Below, one piece after another: positions 47,901 through 52,689 of a DNA stretch of 64,000 nucleotides; position 1 is the first letter of the stretch; every line of letters begins with the position of its first letter. The stretch is taken from positions 372,001 to 436,000 of the forward strand of contig NZ_CDPP01000006.1 of NCBI RefSeq assembly GCF_000829905.1, written 5' to 3'. The stretch comes from Beduini massiliensis. GTDB lineage: Bacteria; Bacillota_I; Bacilli_A; Erysipelotrichales; Coprobacillaceae. The notes beneath the pieces are model-generated. The model made no database searches and was not told the origin of the DNA. It saw nothing but the letters and a program-made list of their open reading frames with translations. The position numbers and the translations under genes are program-made.

Positions 47901-50730
47901 GGTTGCTTGATAAATAAAGATCGGAAACATCAAACCCTTTTACATTCTGAGGACATGCTCCGCCCCCCCTGAAAATACTGTCAAAGAATGAAGTCGTACA
48001 AATATTTTTGTCTCCAACACTTGACGATAAATCGATAGATAGATTTGTTTCTCCAGCCGGAGAGTTAGATGCATTGCTTACTTCAAAAATATAGCCTGTA
48101 TTCGCTTCTTTATTCGGAACACCTAAACGTGCAGGGTTAGCTGTCGTATGCGTATTGATAGAGGAGTAATTTCCGCTTGCATCATGACTTTTTCCTGTCA
48201 GCTGCGGATTAATCGCTTCTATTCTCAAGGTTCCATCATCGGTTGCCTTACTGTCCGCAGAAGGATTATTATACTTTGTTTCAAATGATCCTGTAACCGT
48301 TAGATCTCCCACTAAATTCGGTTTTCCATTGATCATCATATAAATATCATCAGAAAGATTGATATTCGCATTAAACTTTTTAAAATTAACCTGTACTTTA
48401 TCTACGTTTTTCAACCCTGACCATTGAGATGAAGGAATAACGATTTTCCCCTCTCCATCAACAGTCAGTTTATTACTCAAAATTTTTACAGTTTTTCCTG
48501 TTGTATCTGTTATGACTACATAATCTATCTCGCTGACTGCCAGTAATTCTTTTGAAAATAGAATTGAATCGGCAATTAACCCATAATATTTTCCATTCAC
48601 ATTCTTTAAAAGGTTTCCTGATTCAAAGACAGCAGGAATAATAGATGAAATACTGCTGTTGCCTAAGCGATAACGGAATCCTGAATTGGCTTCATTAACC
48701 GCTACTCCCAAAGGATCTCCAAAAAGATACGTATCATTAGTTGAATTATAGTGATACCCATCCGTTGAAATAACAGGAACCCCAGGAAGCGTTTTGACAG
48801 TTGCTTCATCTTGAAGTACTTCTTTTGGGATTACCATATATCCTTCTTCGGCAGTTGTTGTTGCAGTGGTGTAAATCCACATCTCATAATTCATATCAAT
48901 TGTATTTTTATACTCCTGTAAAACAGAAGCCACTCCATTGACAATGATTCTGCCGTTAAATTCCGCATTCTTATAAATACGTTCTGCCAGATTGAATCGC
49001 ATATGCCCGGTAAATTCGTAACCTGGATGGGCATCGAGATAACTTTGTATTTTACCCGCCATATCCAATGTCCAGACTTTAGAGGTACTTGTATCTGTGG
49101 CAGGAGCAAAACTTCCTAAATCGACATAGCTTGCATTCCCGGATGCATCTTGGAATTCAAATTCAATTAAATGATCGGTTTTAAACCATTCTGTTAATGC
49201 AGGAACATAATCCGGTCTATTGCTATCAAAATCTAATTCGATCGTTAACTTCTGCAGATTGAAATTATCCGGTAAGGTATCTACCACTACGGAATTAAAT
49301 GCCGGAATATTCCCAGTATTATTAAATCCTGACAGATAATAATCGACCGTATCACCGATAGCGACATTGAGTTGATCCACTTTATTGCCATTATCATCTA
49401 ACAAATATTTTTCATGATTCATCTCCGGTCTAGGACCAACGAAATGATTAGTATCATTCAATGTTTTTGACCATGAAAGTCCCTGACCAAAATAAATGGT
49501 TGGATAAGTTTTTGTATTAAATGTGTAATTCAGCGATTCAGGAAAGTTATTGGCAAAAGGAATCGCCACATAATAAACACGTTCTTCTTCCTTATTTATA
49601 CGTTTATTTTTCACAGGTATGTTAATGATACGGTTATTGGTATAATGATATACCAAGGATTCATCACTAACATTCGAATACGTATCTAAATCCCATTTCT
49701 TTAGTTCTTCTTCTGTTTTACCCGTCACATCATACACGAGTACCCCACCTTGACTAGGTACCCCAACATAACTTTTATCTGTGATTTCAAGATCGTTGTT
49801 TTTTATCGGATCGCCATTTTCATTATAAATCCATGCCATGATATCCTGATCTAAAACACCATAACTCTTTTCACTAAAAGATGGGACTGTAAAGTTTAAG
49901 TCAAATGAATCAAAATAACTATCTTCATCAACTGAAGTATTTTTCATGGTTACTTTATAGGTCATGTAGTTATATTTATCCCACATCACCGGTTCGCCAA
50001 CTTGCTCTGTAACGGATTCCCAAGTCAGGTTAGAATTAATTAATGTATACGTACTGTTTTCACTTTTACCGGGACCTATAACATAGTTAATTTCACAACT
50101 GACTGAATCTTCTGTCACATATTTTTTATATCCGCCTCCAACTTCAATGGAAACAGCCGCATTTTCCGGCACCGGACCATAGAAGCTTAATGCCACACGT
50201 ACAGTTTGTGGAGCACTGGCTTTTACACTGGCAGCACTGGTAATCTGCATAGATCCTTTATATAGTTTGGTTGTATCTGAAACATCGAAATCCTGCCCAT
50301 CTACAACACGAGCCTGTATTCCCATAAGCTGATCCCCACGTTGATCATATGGAACATCTTCAATATTGGTAGTATACAGAATTTCCTTTGATTCTCCATA
50401 ATATAAATACGGTAGATTCATCTGAAGACTCAGTCCTAATGCTTCTCCTTTATCAAATTCCGCATCCATGACCACATCTACAATCAGTTCTTCTTTTTTA
50501 CCAATCAATGATGTCATGATCTGGCTGGTTTCAACCCCACCGGATACTTTTTTCAAGGATACCTTTACCCCCGGACGTCCAATGGTATCGCAGGCTGCAT
50601 TCGCTCTCTCCTGATTTTCAGCGTAAACACTAAACCCGTTCCATTCCATCGCTGAAAACAACATTGAAAAAACCAATACAAACTGCATAAACATTTTTAG
50701 TAACTTACCTATTCGCTTTTTAGTCCCCAT
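29947..50730 (-). CDS. Giant cell-surface protein (6,927 residues) with SdrD_B-like stalk
   Basis: The signal peptide ends at about VYA|EN (residue 37). Residues ~40-4,850 are a long series of beta-rich extracellular domains rich in Asp, Asn, Thr, Ser and Tyr, very poor in Cys. They include DUF11-like stretches (GDTVDYYLSGFNNTGNIPAF, VVVDTLPDNF) and degenerate ~200-residue repeats near 671, 866 and 1,091. Residues ~4,860-6,860 carry about eleven SdrD_B-like domains with D-x-[DN]-Y-D-G turns. The end has NIDTGD (6893-6898), a hydrophobic span (6902-6919) and RKKKEEE: a cell-wall sorting signal without the usual Leu-Pro. It is probably a fibrous adhesin standing off the wall; the ligand is unknown. 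No sortase gene is in the window. The ATG follows GGAAGG and AAAGG. Confidence 0.93.
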   Translation of the reverse strand: MGTKKRIGKLLKMFMQFVLVFSMLFSAMEWNGFSVYAENQERANAACDTIGRPGVKVSLKKVSGGVETSQIMTSLIGKKEELIVDVVMDAEFDKGEALGLSLQMNLPYLYYGESKEILYTTNIEDVPYDQRGDQLMGIQARVVDGQDFDVSDTTKLYKGSMQITSAASVKASAPQTVRVALSFYGPVPENAAVSIEVGGGYKKYVTEDSVSCEINYVIGPGKSENSTYTLINSNLTWESVTEQVGEPVMWDKYNYMTYKVTMKNTSVDEDSYFDSFDLNFTVPSFSEKSYGVLDQDIMAWIYNENGDPIKNNDLEITDKSYVGVPSQGGVLVYDVTGKTEEELKKWDLDTYSNVSDESLVYHYTNNRIINIPVKNKRINKEEERVYYVAIPFANNFPESLNYTFNTKTYPTIYFGQGLSWSKTLNDTNHFVGPRPEMNHEKYLLDDNGNKVDQLNVAIGDTVDYYLSGFNNTGNIPAFNSVVVDTLPDNFNLQKLTIELDFDSNRPDYVPALTEWFKTDHLIEFEFQDASGNASYVDLGSFAPATDTSTSKVWTLDMAGKIQSYLDAHPGYEFTGHMRFNLAERIYKNAEFNGRIIVNGVASVLQEYKNTIDMNYEMWIYTTATTTAEEGYMVIPKEVLQDEATVKTLPGVPVISTDGYHYNSTNDTYLFGDPLGVAVNEANSGFRYRLGNSSISSIIPAVFESGNLLKNVNGKYYGLIADSILFSKELLAVSEIDYVVITDTTGKTVKILSNKLTVDGEGKIVIPSSQWSGLKNVDKVQVNFKKFNANINLSDDIYMMINGKPNLVGDLTVTGSFETKYNNPSADSKATDDGTLRIEAINPQLTGKSHDASGNYSSINTHTTANPARLGVPNKEANTGYIFEVSNASNSPAGETNLSIDLSSSVGDKNICTTSFFDSIFRGGGACPQNVKGFDVSDLYLSSNHDQIGAIERIEFYDWNQNPTKDTPAVSINLADITVLADGRLFIGQDQLASMERIIEIKVIFSDFYGQTNKTNPDKLTIEVDGTTDWFDNLDAVLTFEPQNPTMSDQIKSVTAGLSVKRPSLMVHTNIKYYENTLETTHSNTSNSDGNLTRLGIPYDRNFRYRVSIENTEISVIDDADLIMTLPVNDKGGDEAHTGFHTTQVLVNKEFFDQYNKVNSITLFDRDSMNNGIEFIYDEATTTFIAANGQTLSFNADGDLNISQDDLTNNGIAYLGKVIINGKNVKLKDIDTADAWIDFYGYSDSNFGTENTITAVTENYLDGIRHDNYKMSENDSSTSTVSKMYFDTILTAGFKDTEQSQNGDRFDQTSTQVEDVRFGYRDTSGGYSGYSNDGNSFKDDSELDIGYKAMGSYMLDFRQYLNVGYNYPIDSNPLSGYLGYVGQEHQGMNYIYTQSFNTAANLEMTMNLPADKFDTYYVKVHPRAIDYLQSITVTRSDGTTVTLERKDWISEVGNGIETDPDGNHYFRINLVNDNTNLYDTVTTGSANTDYYKSPIDYEAVNPVTSVVFNLNINQTESSDGVNANNPDFGSWYDPNDQKTKYMFEVTGRFYETGKAEATAATQLTVGGDRSKVRVDSASKNDRSSWSYSNTYQYKTGYWWNERTSREYDARHLKSTAWVNVRNDNNLVLKGVHDNPALDKDIDVEYSRKDYFAVSFYRESAAVNHDYQSGNKGWTYQDLDDWVNKVSFADEIYLEDTLPKIRKDETNDYYGFLTEDILISEELYQYIDRIELTKQNVVKDSGSTAVPDSSNGMKGYKTTVEQTPFITLSQSDLGAKDENNNYKILFKYKEKEADAVSNAANEIVFEQDDYLYSYKIVLKNIPGNADYARELLGNDGLFEADSHGNSSKVDIKVGGYVYLIKDINPVSDATNTMTSTLKNDYADTLYPQKTDTAYLMGFRLPFKAGYKIEGLNIAASEMDYESADDPSKNIIANITPHTTTYGVKVWNQNDGSDPVKDKASRIKTVEITNNLDTRYNLKAIHIPGEFIDGTWFNVTSVKLNYTVGSTNASTVFDHDNSNVNTKDIAPYLVKSGNDYYFDVNKFIAEISSSLPTYTVDNSAESYIKEHINSFVVTMSAVNPDVEKEETLLAAAQYLSADKQEGYAITYDGVWVDRTQEDIDKNAWTAQSRPTFGLTPNQYPALTTTTTTSVKFTAADFNAENYQGNITGTIGTKNDNIQNLVGKMEVAINRGTNINSVTSFAYDRSENQDGTIVQLPVDQKHIVPYDYIDYTLSIKASNDSPIPLQHADLRFTAPDGQRIVGWKIESNKTAKISSDDITAFVKGSGTDIPMQSEHYYLQDSSGIPTNYKEMNISIGDLAKSEAENQIQAGEEVQIIVYTQMSDEQKDSDGNPAFEGKTVTAKYEAVCRPKHTYSQYSISGNGNNTGYYGDSYYSSDSDVLYYRKKTDFYRTNGTPYKGSDYTSIITSDITFKDSNNLWFDYSFNDLTTQYDGQQMTLKVSGKDSIKNTQVDVTNDLHHDVAEMIYEVSFMSKHTTSSGAVEYYKGFDLTKKPKFEYPANMTSTQPIKVEYLFDVNGVDTWVEETLVDEPTTTRTAVLNTTYLITEAKKIRWTYYDVPAFGTDGKEIVFATIGNPFVFEGLGRYNDIRENDTVPIKDRYTMVTEGKVTPIHQHKETLNNTIDGITSPITLDNTVHYYGDGKDEVSIARERPVLTYQTQIFETQEKAAADYDPTAEQKKGYRPNDTMWYKVSVINNKLNAAEAATGNQGVLLDPVFYDKVPEYVSADTNNLHVRWLSADGSVRTDAPKIQVKVLTDVNAPDYGGDMVVPKSSVKEGAGGNLTGKNFDDIIPSKDNSTEINYTVYEFSFEGNARLEVGESIEIWYEATAREDNLPMVYANDNGNVYPEYYPKMGEYYQNSFDAYYSGSIAGWPLVATGRGGSSADGRIRAVDNSGIMMDMSYLIHDVGISGTMNPNVDRWEFLADSTTYIPGNASNNPGTTRSASVYGNNNVLMDYDSASGSVYQKVKYVPSITGSDLSVMPTSTQYQGAANANRDVYKYVVQPRTNLNETPWDNKASHTPILWSEARTHLQTAWLATSSQIIPNQSVPNESGAAYANHALEYLGNGYTKYFGWNKTNPNYYYYVSDNYGQHARHEVFPDDSIPTIEYDESYNARLSAYNYGDWSLDGVEFIYVLPRGISPQMDDSGNIVISGTTLTSGNSSNGGYSAIDPGKISVEVIQNPTTINSRYLSPKKVQDPLLVQTKMNTTTDDYDANNEYYDEADAQSWVLKITVNEDLKKWFNRGSDKGYILNVDIGCHVDSTNESEYWYDKVFAKPIDTENSLYYQIYDITSWQGATKDKIYKTGYGSLSTQFAGMDYLWDGYDNANAVDLVTNYNNGSPNMPYINGFNIQNSEVSIDTDVNGVTVSGNLKDYYGSGKTSTYAATGTRAHMRKPFIRTWTTMGDDIDGKDPNAYYLHPEAGTGVLNIHVENKYYWNELSTNGNGSMTSGGKDGNSAVRHLHNYSTDGGNQGTLFFPVITNILPEGVVPKDVNGDPFTKDNAVNNGMTLKWDIYDGQTKNDLNATEKDLYTTKVEYIELDKEDGSGKEGRFKVTFYQDKATQGNHPDAKIVSGDTRVYSIDLVTVKEPDKTTKDGKENSDLLAQYQSNHTYVTSQLPGFKFVIDDDIAKNPYYVGAPWYPYYAEKYNTGDNRKDAIVQTVHRPGSGNIYDTGGTLPNIPVSILNTKYEVISANNNRYNETDEFNLEDYTDIRTGVKLSDTQKDFDLSGALTHVDVPSEGDLADHGVHTSMRIRTKYARLEVETRVGNKEDSADAMRDTEAVNGVDHYPTINFDDQNYNKTDQDHKQYADHLWYNTKVSNIPENDADYMHKGDIKHAKIIVSVKLPSIVSYQEQYYLEYEDTLGNLVKLSKDDIENPDPAVNRGWQINLINTVIDPDTKEETQIFEIITPGETDNYDEYLAGKNVAGFFGTGDSFELKIKTVIDHLDTPDTVLTGDNYWDNQYYAQSYVTFHELDGAYLGIAGLTEQSTDLVEFVREAKDQAKDPADSDSKDIDYDYDGDLEERYASDTSGRVTILKPTADVRLDTSVRRNQLNNPDAGIIVAEDPSIKGATVMTVYMDEVVNRGGAVPEFVVDYRVPYRGTNSGTIYEAPMSAPELNSSIRKIRTGVWELPSQADYTGPSSIAELQNKLRVHIYALVVSDPGTFPYTIPGTPGEYTGGQWKDLGSYGLTDNQVIDVENLSYSGGIVQIRYVIKADDSTDAKATQKYPVPQGFRLDIDADPTTPNTKEEMDDIDPNRDNVKELPDSVKDNAAYVQLTTAHKTSSSVKLHANNFATAWARYDDAQYSALSSAARAGYFVNTELPAIQVDLVPYYFHRYKKEDETYGFEWSDTDMVIKQGFSTMLKYKITIKNLTDAEIAMTEFAGEEQDNATKPEISAILPYMEDIMDTKYNYVDAHSGDYADAFVNTSYTSDVRIERDQAQWTYYVEDKNGSIKQNSRINGVDFKSYKKSADLSGTDRKILTWSFNGYLEPGETIAVEFMVPIGTKDFGMISSDLLNCSGYGFLQGSFKGYIPPSENTNETYSIEIDSRDINDNGKTISEATLVKRVGGISFESKQSLNRLKFSYSEYDTSGLETTRPSLVPEGTDYNFRSVILNPDNYGEPGYKQALIYDVLPYANDKNIVNPLDRNDPDSPAANRESTWAGWVIPETIKVLKTTTPATGGTVTTELAENTDYEAWIGPFEKKANGEIVTKDISQLPAFKDTQNTEFYSKLYADENLRRQYFVKLSELKALETTNNETYKLLSKNIQAIWVQINDRNDLGLDGSMKFELNYSLHSPLNLPQYNGAVTSDMGDDAIRQNVAAYTGWNTFAVQAKASSNDNPISVVESPRAGVYLNAPVEKGYIGSYVWYDANYNAAIDEGEYERRDDGRLIFKNKTKDLDYDGIYDDPGINGVLVELLSENGYPVNKLGEAVVEEEGTGKFILIDEATGLKKKDVNGTYLYTINGPATYTTEADAYGNNGYFIISNVTPGNYKLRYTFPEKTYNTHALTTLEIGDTKAKMDVYRDGDTLPDLGNPGTGDVESDAQTVTNKLVVQTADSIKIEAIGSDPSQYAAYDEKMTSYNVGVSRAYVYGGTAWVDETPDLSDTSNVISNGVIDPSEKRLENVDVTFYEITDAGLVQAIDADGNPAVTKTDADGRFEMSLYPDRSYIARVDTSNTDGVYKPSPITWNTDPKVRNDDNDLILSDDKLYNQTFTLHAGVEFDTNGKPIIDTNGNFYGKFDYIGLGFVEAGRGYLGKYVWDDKNYDGIRGDYLDNAGNLISEPGIENVKFILERYYYDDVDDTWKPTPDVPTSEQITNTGGSYTFQNVKTTYTLGDKVYLAGYKIKVDPTTLPADYAVTKYQMNNGKNDSDLPILSADGYLTSVADHDASGMIIIAEKADEHTQAAYIKTYNGVDYNTADGRMILDLDIGLTTKDKASFTGIVWDDKNYDGIQNQYQSDSGLVDEPGIADVELEIRQYYYKDSQWIKNETYVSPTIKTDASGVYTADQLDSYITVDGQNYITGYKISIKDIDSQYAVTKYKATHDTTLDSNLIDENLNLTEDNEYLIVAKKITNTNYEPSYIISNNLGNFDIHKVENIEHYDAGLVAYEKAILSGKIWEDKNYDGIMNQYKDIDDSFVDEPGIQNVTLHLEQYYLDEHQEWKQVPVSIWDSVDHLAVTDGDGRYQFTDTDTHVVINGQRYLAGYKVSVDKDSIPDKENYGITLYRVKVNDGERNNDLSSQYKMQKDDEYIIAANKVTTGVKENTPYIIELNGNRYDLVTALDSNEHDGGLTLYQESTISGNVFADEDYDGLYDSEEGYDDIKAALTNGQKLEVTLTSYYLDEHSQWQPLLSGGIPVERVVEVDQNGQYIFDQVPTQVYVNEQHHLAGYKLKINLIPDGFGATKYLRNSGQKDSALYKDGHDLMITKTSPNDGYTGSVAEEVNGYIVAAYHNKATDVVNNASVINGYDLIKSRELSDYNVGYTDKMGGNIIGTIFDDENYDGFFDETNEEGINGIEVNIEQYYLDDDNHWVRTDPTTDYASTLSTTINNRMGIFEFKDLPTHVTLADGSVHLASYKVRIDSIPNDYGITHLNMRTGDNDLYDEIRDSDLVFETGYLNLNDGSDRDDENIIVAYPLQEDDVRNEQYIYSYKGQDYDILQNRTVNDYDAGLVKYKLGSIQGDVWLDNSDDLETSYNGIKDPNEKGIADQTVILSQYLLKNGKWELISAEYLTDVTDENGHYQFNDLPVYEEIDSKRYLYGYQLKLETLSEEYAVTKYRQGEDSTKDSDLNVETSSMTGSKEYVILAKNVTDDTYINKPYTIKVDQGLFAKAQYYDILVGQNNKDYSAGYTEYQRGSIEGIAFIDDDYDGIFNNSDSFKEEILVQLKRYYYNSDERKWIEDNRSPRVMEQDDEDSDNTQKPESFYRMYLTKKDGHYIFDNLETYKEIDGKRYVYGYELWIDGIPQGYAATKYQQNNGVEDSALNANTLQIIKKDSKLPEMNKGYITIAENVKAESYQNLHYTIGDYDIISAKHLTDYNVGLTTIDEGTISGMIWEDDDYNGIQHENERGLSDIEVTLETYYYQNSKWHLMENKNLTAITSADGKYEFNHLATFSYVDNEQVLLGYKVKIEALPKGYNVTDYQVNDQHLDSDLDESNGYLNHSDEYIVLAQKADASIDPSYVLNGYNFVKVDHELNLDAGLTPYKSGDIEAIIFEDENNNGIFDEGESVISGQQVMLEVMVENSQLPMTISSDTSVGEDGIYQLYNDAVATSDEEGKVKFKDIPMLDKETNELYRYRLRMIKPEQANFTYVKANDIHNNEALNVYGKRHGSDSNSSEHDGITHSFELVGNAKTYANSSNYYGLQYKPQDILKEGKLYLGLSYVEPVSNIDTGDRHSLVRIAGLMLISGLVIVMLNRKKKEEE
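30100..36130 (-). repeat. Protein-level tandem SdrD_B-like domains inside the giant gene
   Basis: Start motifs of the form G-x-I/V-W/F-x-D-[DEK]-[DN]-Y-[DN]-G recur at residues near 4870, 5097, 5270, 5452, 5628, 5812, 6003, 6189, 6369, 6560 and 6719. Each is followed by a QYYLD-type strand, a G-x-Y-x-F turn, a GYK-[VLI] strand and Y-x-[VA]-TKY. Copies are diverged in DNA, so this is old domain duplication rather than a fresh tandem repeat. Acidic loops suggest calcium binding, as known for Sdr B domains. Confidence 0.85.
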
Positions 50731-50857
50731 AAACCTTTCATCCTTCCTATTCCTAATCCTATATTTGAAACTGAAAAAAGTTGATTTATATTACAAAAAT
50801 CAATCCATGCTCCTTTTTATAAACTTAAATATTTATAGCGAAAATATCTGCTGTACT

Positions 50858-50896
50858 TTTGAATTTAAGGTACAAATTTGAAATTAATTGTACAAA
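50858..50896 (-). repeat. Two adjacent direct repeats upstream of the giant gene
   Basis: tttgaatttaaggtacaaa (50858-50876) is followed immediately by tttgaaattaattgtacaaa (50877-50896). A further GTAC lies at 50853-50856. The period is about two helical turns and the position 130-165 bp before the start codon, so a regulator binding site is possible. Confidence 0.5.
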
Positions 50897-51286
50897 ATCT
50901 CACATAATCAGAGGATTAATATCAAAATATTTACAAAGTTTTGAAAGTGAAAATTCTACAAAAAACGCCGTTTTTATACAATATTCGCCATTTTCATAAA
51001 CTTATCTCATTTTGACCAATACTAATTTAATTACTATGTTATTTATTTCACATAATAATTAACATTTATATAAATCTGATATTAATGATAATATTTATGA
51101 TATTTGTTATTTTCGCAAACTAACAGCATGTATCTGAATAGTGCTGCAATCATAAATACGCTATAAAACATTGCATAAAATAATTCAAATTGTATACATT
51201 ATGAACACATCTTTTAGATAAAAAAATTAAACTCATATTGCTTAAAACCCTACTAAATCAGTCTGTTTTTTACCAAAAATTGATGA

Positions 51287-51432
51287 TTGACTTTATATTT
51301 AGAGTGTGATTAAATGAAATAGGAAAATAGAAGATTGGTGTATTCACAACGTATACATTGTGACCGATACCATTTTCAGTCAAATAAAAAAGCAGTCATT
51401 TTACTTTAAAAGTAAAGCGACTGCTTTTTATA
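51287..51432 (+). ncRNA. Candidate small RNA
   Basis: Plus-strand promoter-like TTGACT (51287-51292), 17-nt spacer, TTAAAT (51310-51315). Downstream is a hairpin with 6-bp core arms TCACAA/TTGTGA (51344-51349, 51358-51363) and an imperfect outer stem TGGT..ACCA. The strong hairpin and T-run at 51387-51432 would end a transcript of about 110 nt. No reading frame occupies it. Expression is unproven; the terminator may only serve the opposite strand. Confidence 0.3.
51387..51429. terminator. Strong bidirectional terminator
   Basis: Outer stem AAAAAGCAGTC/GACTGCTTTTT, with an inner stem of TTTACTTT/AAAGTAAA. It terminates the CPBP gene on the minus strand and could stop transcription coming from the plus strand. 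Confidence 0.85.
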
Positions 51433-51472
51433 TTTTGTACTAATCCTTAATTTGAAAATTGCCTTTTTACAT

Positions 51473-52273
51473 TCAAAAAGGTATTTCCACAAAACAAAAA
51501 CGAATAAAACTCACAACCCCATGTGCCAGCATTGCAGAAGAAAGATCCCATTTCTTTTGCAGCAAGGCAAAAGGCAATCCATATAAAATCACATAAATCA
51601 ATGTATTCATCAAACCACCCATTAACCCAAACTGAATGAACAAATTAGGCGTATGAATGACAACATGAGGCATCACCATCATAAAAAGACATAACAGATG
51701 CTGACTTTTTGTCTCCAGCTTACCATTAAGTAAGTCCACACATAATGCATAAAATAATGAACTCATAACTAATTCTTCCATAATTGCCGGACTAAAAGAC
51801 CCTAGTAAATTATAAATACTAAAATTAAAAGCTACAGGCTGTCCCGATAATATTAAATTAAATGTTCCCAATAAAACACCAACGCTTCCTCCTATAAGGA
51901 TTGTGCCGATAGGCTGATACTTTCCCGGTTTCACAAAAGGTAACGCGTGTTTGCGATAACGGTCGAAGGTAGTAAATATAGCTAAAATGCCCAAAAACGT
52001 TATGATAGGATTCATCAGCATCGAACGTGGATGAATGACTCTATTTGATAAATATGACAATGCCACCAATAGACTTAATCCTAAGGCAATCATAATTTTA
52101 TTGGTCGCCGGGGCTTTATATTTTAATAATAAGCGAATGGAAATAATCACACAAAAGCCAGCCAAAATAAGCCACATATGCTGTGTTGCCAACGGATCGG
52201 CGATATATAAATTTCCTATCAACAATACGATGAGGGCAAGAAATACCACCCCTATCTTTTTTATCCCTGTCAT
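51473..52273 (-). CDS. CPBP-family intramembrane protein, altered motif
   Basis: This 266-residue protein has about eight hydrophobic spans. The CPBP/Rce1-type motif 1 is MEELVMSSLF (Glu166-Glu167), but the usual EExxxR Arg is Ser171. Motif 2 is FMMVMPHVVIH (His203/His207) and a third His (AMLAHGVVSF, 251) is present. Family members are membrane proteases or bacteriocin-immunity-like proteins. The loss of Arg leaves activity uncertain. It is the last gene before the giant gene's regulatory region. Confidence 0.8.
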   Translation of the reverse strand: MTGIKKIGVVFLALIVLLIGNLYIADPLATQHMWLILAGFCVIISIRLLLKYKAPATNKIMIALGLSLLVALSYLSNRVIHPRSMLMNPIITFLGILAIFTTFDRYRKHALPFVKPGKYQPIGTILIGGSVGVLLGTFNLILSGQPVAFNFSIYNLLGSFSPAIMEELVMSSLFYALCVDLLNGKLETKSQHLLCLFMMVMPHVVIHTPNLFIQFGLMGGLMNTLIYVILYGLPFALLQKKWDLSSAMLAHGVVSFIRFCFVEIPF

Positions 52274-52383
52274 ATCTTCTTCGCTCCTTTTTTCTTTCCA
52301 TTAGAAAAGATCTCTCCACCATGTATTTATGTTATCTGCTTTAGAGAGCGTGTATCAGTTTTTTAATCCAGCTTTATGCATCA

Positions 52384-52575
52384 TTAGAATTTGTATGGCT
52401 CTGCAACTTTCATACTCACAATCTCTCCGCACTTAGCACAAAACGTCACCAGTACTTCTGAACGTTTTAAGTTAAGCATGGAATTCATTTCAACGACGAA
52501 CGCAGGCGGGTTAAGCCTTCCTGACTTCATGACATCATAGCCGCATACCGGGCAAATGATTTTCTTTTCCTCCAT
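52384..52575 (-). CDS. Small zinc-ribbon protein
   Basis: This 63-residue protein has CPVCGYD at residues 8-14 and CAKCGE at 46-51, a four-Cys zinc ribbon. The middle (FVVEMNSMLNLKRSEVLVTF) would be the ribbon insert. There are no other domains. The ATG follows AAGGAGAAGAAG. Function unknown; perhaps a nucleic-acid or protein adaptor. Confidence 0.78.
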   Translation of the reverse strand: MEEKKIICPVCGYDVMKSGRLNPPAFVVEMNSMLNLKRSEVLVTFCAKCGEIVSMKVAEPYKF

Positions 52576-52689
52576 TTCTTCTTCTCCTTTCTATTCATAA
52601 TCCGTAGGATTAAAGCATTTTAAACTGCTTTTCTTATCTTTATCATATACGAATATACACAATAAAAAAAGATATAGCGTTCACTATAT

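Larger units (their letters stand above)
50731..51472. other. 742-bp AT-rich intergenic region upstream of the giant gene
   Basis: There is no credible protein gene in either strand. It should contain the promoter and leader of the giant gene (minus strand). Visible items are tandem direct repeats (50858-50896), an AAAAAC-GGC-GTTTTT hairpin (50961-50975, minus-strand T-run), a plus-strand promoter-like pair with a hairpin (51287-51372) and the terminator of the CPBP gene (51387-51429). The rest is very AT-rich and I see nothing further in it. Confidence 0.6.

Noticed and set aside
30921-49474. Many 60-146-codon reading frames on the plus strand and in other minus frames inside the giant gene
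   Set aside because: They lie wholly within the 6,927-codon frame, lack binding sites and have low-complexity or implausible composition; they are antisense or frame shadows.
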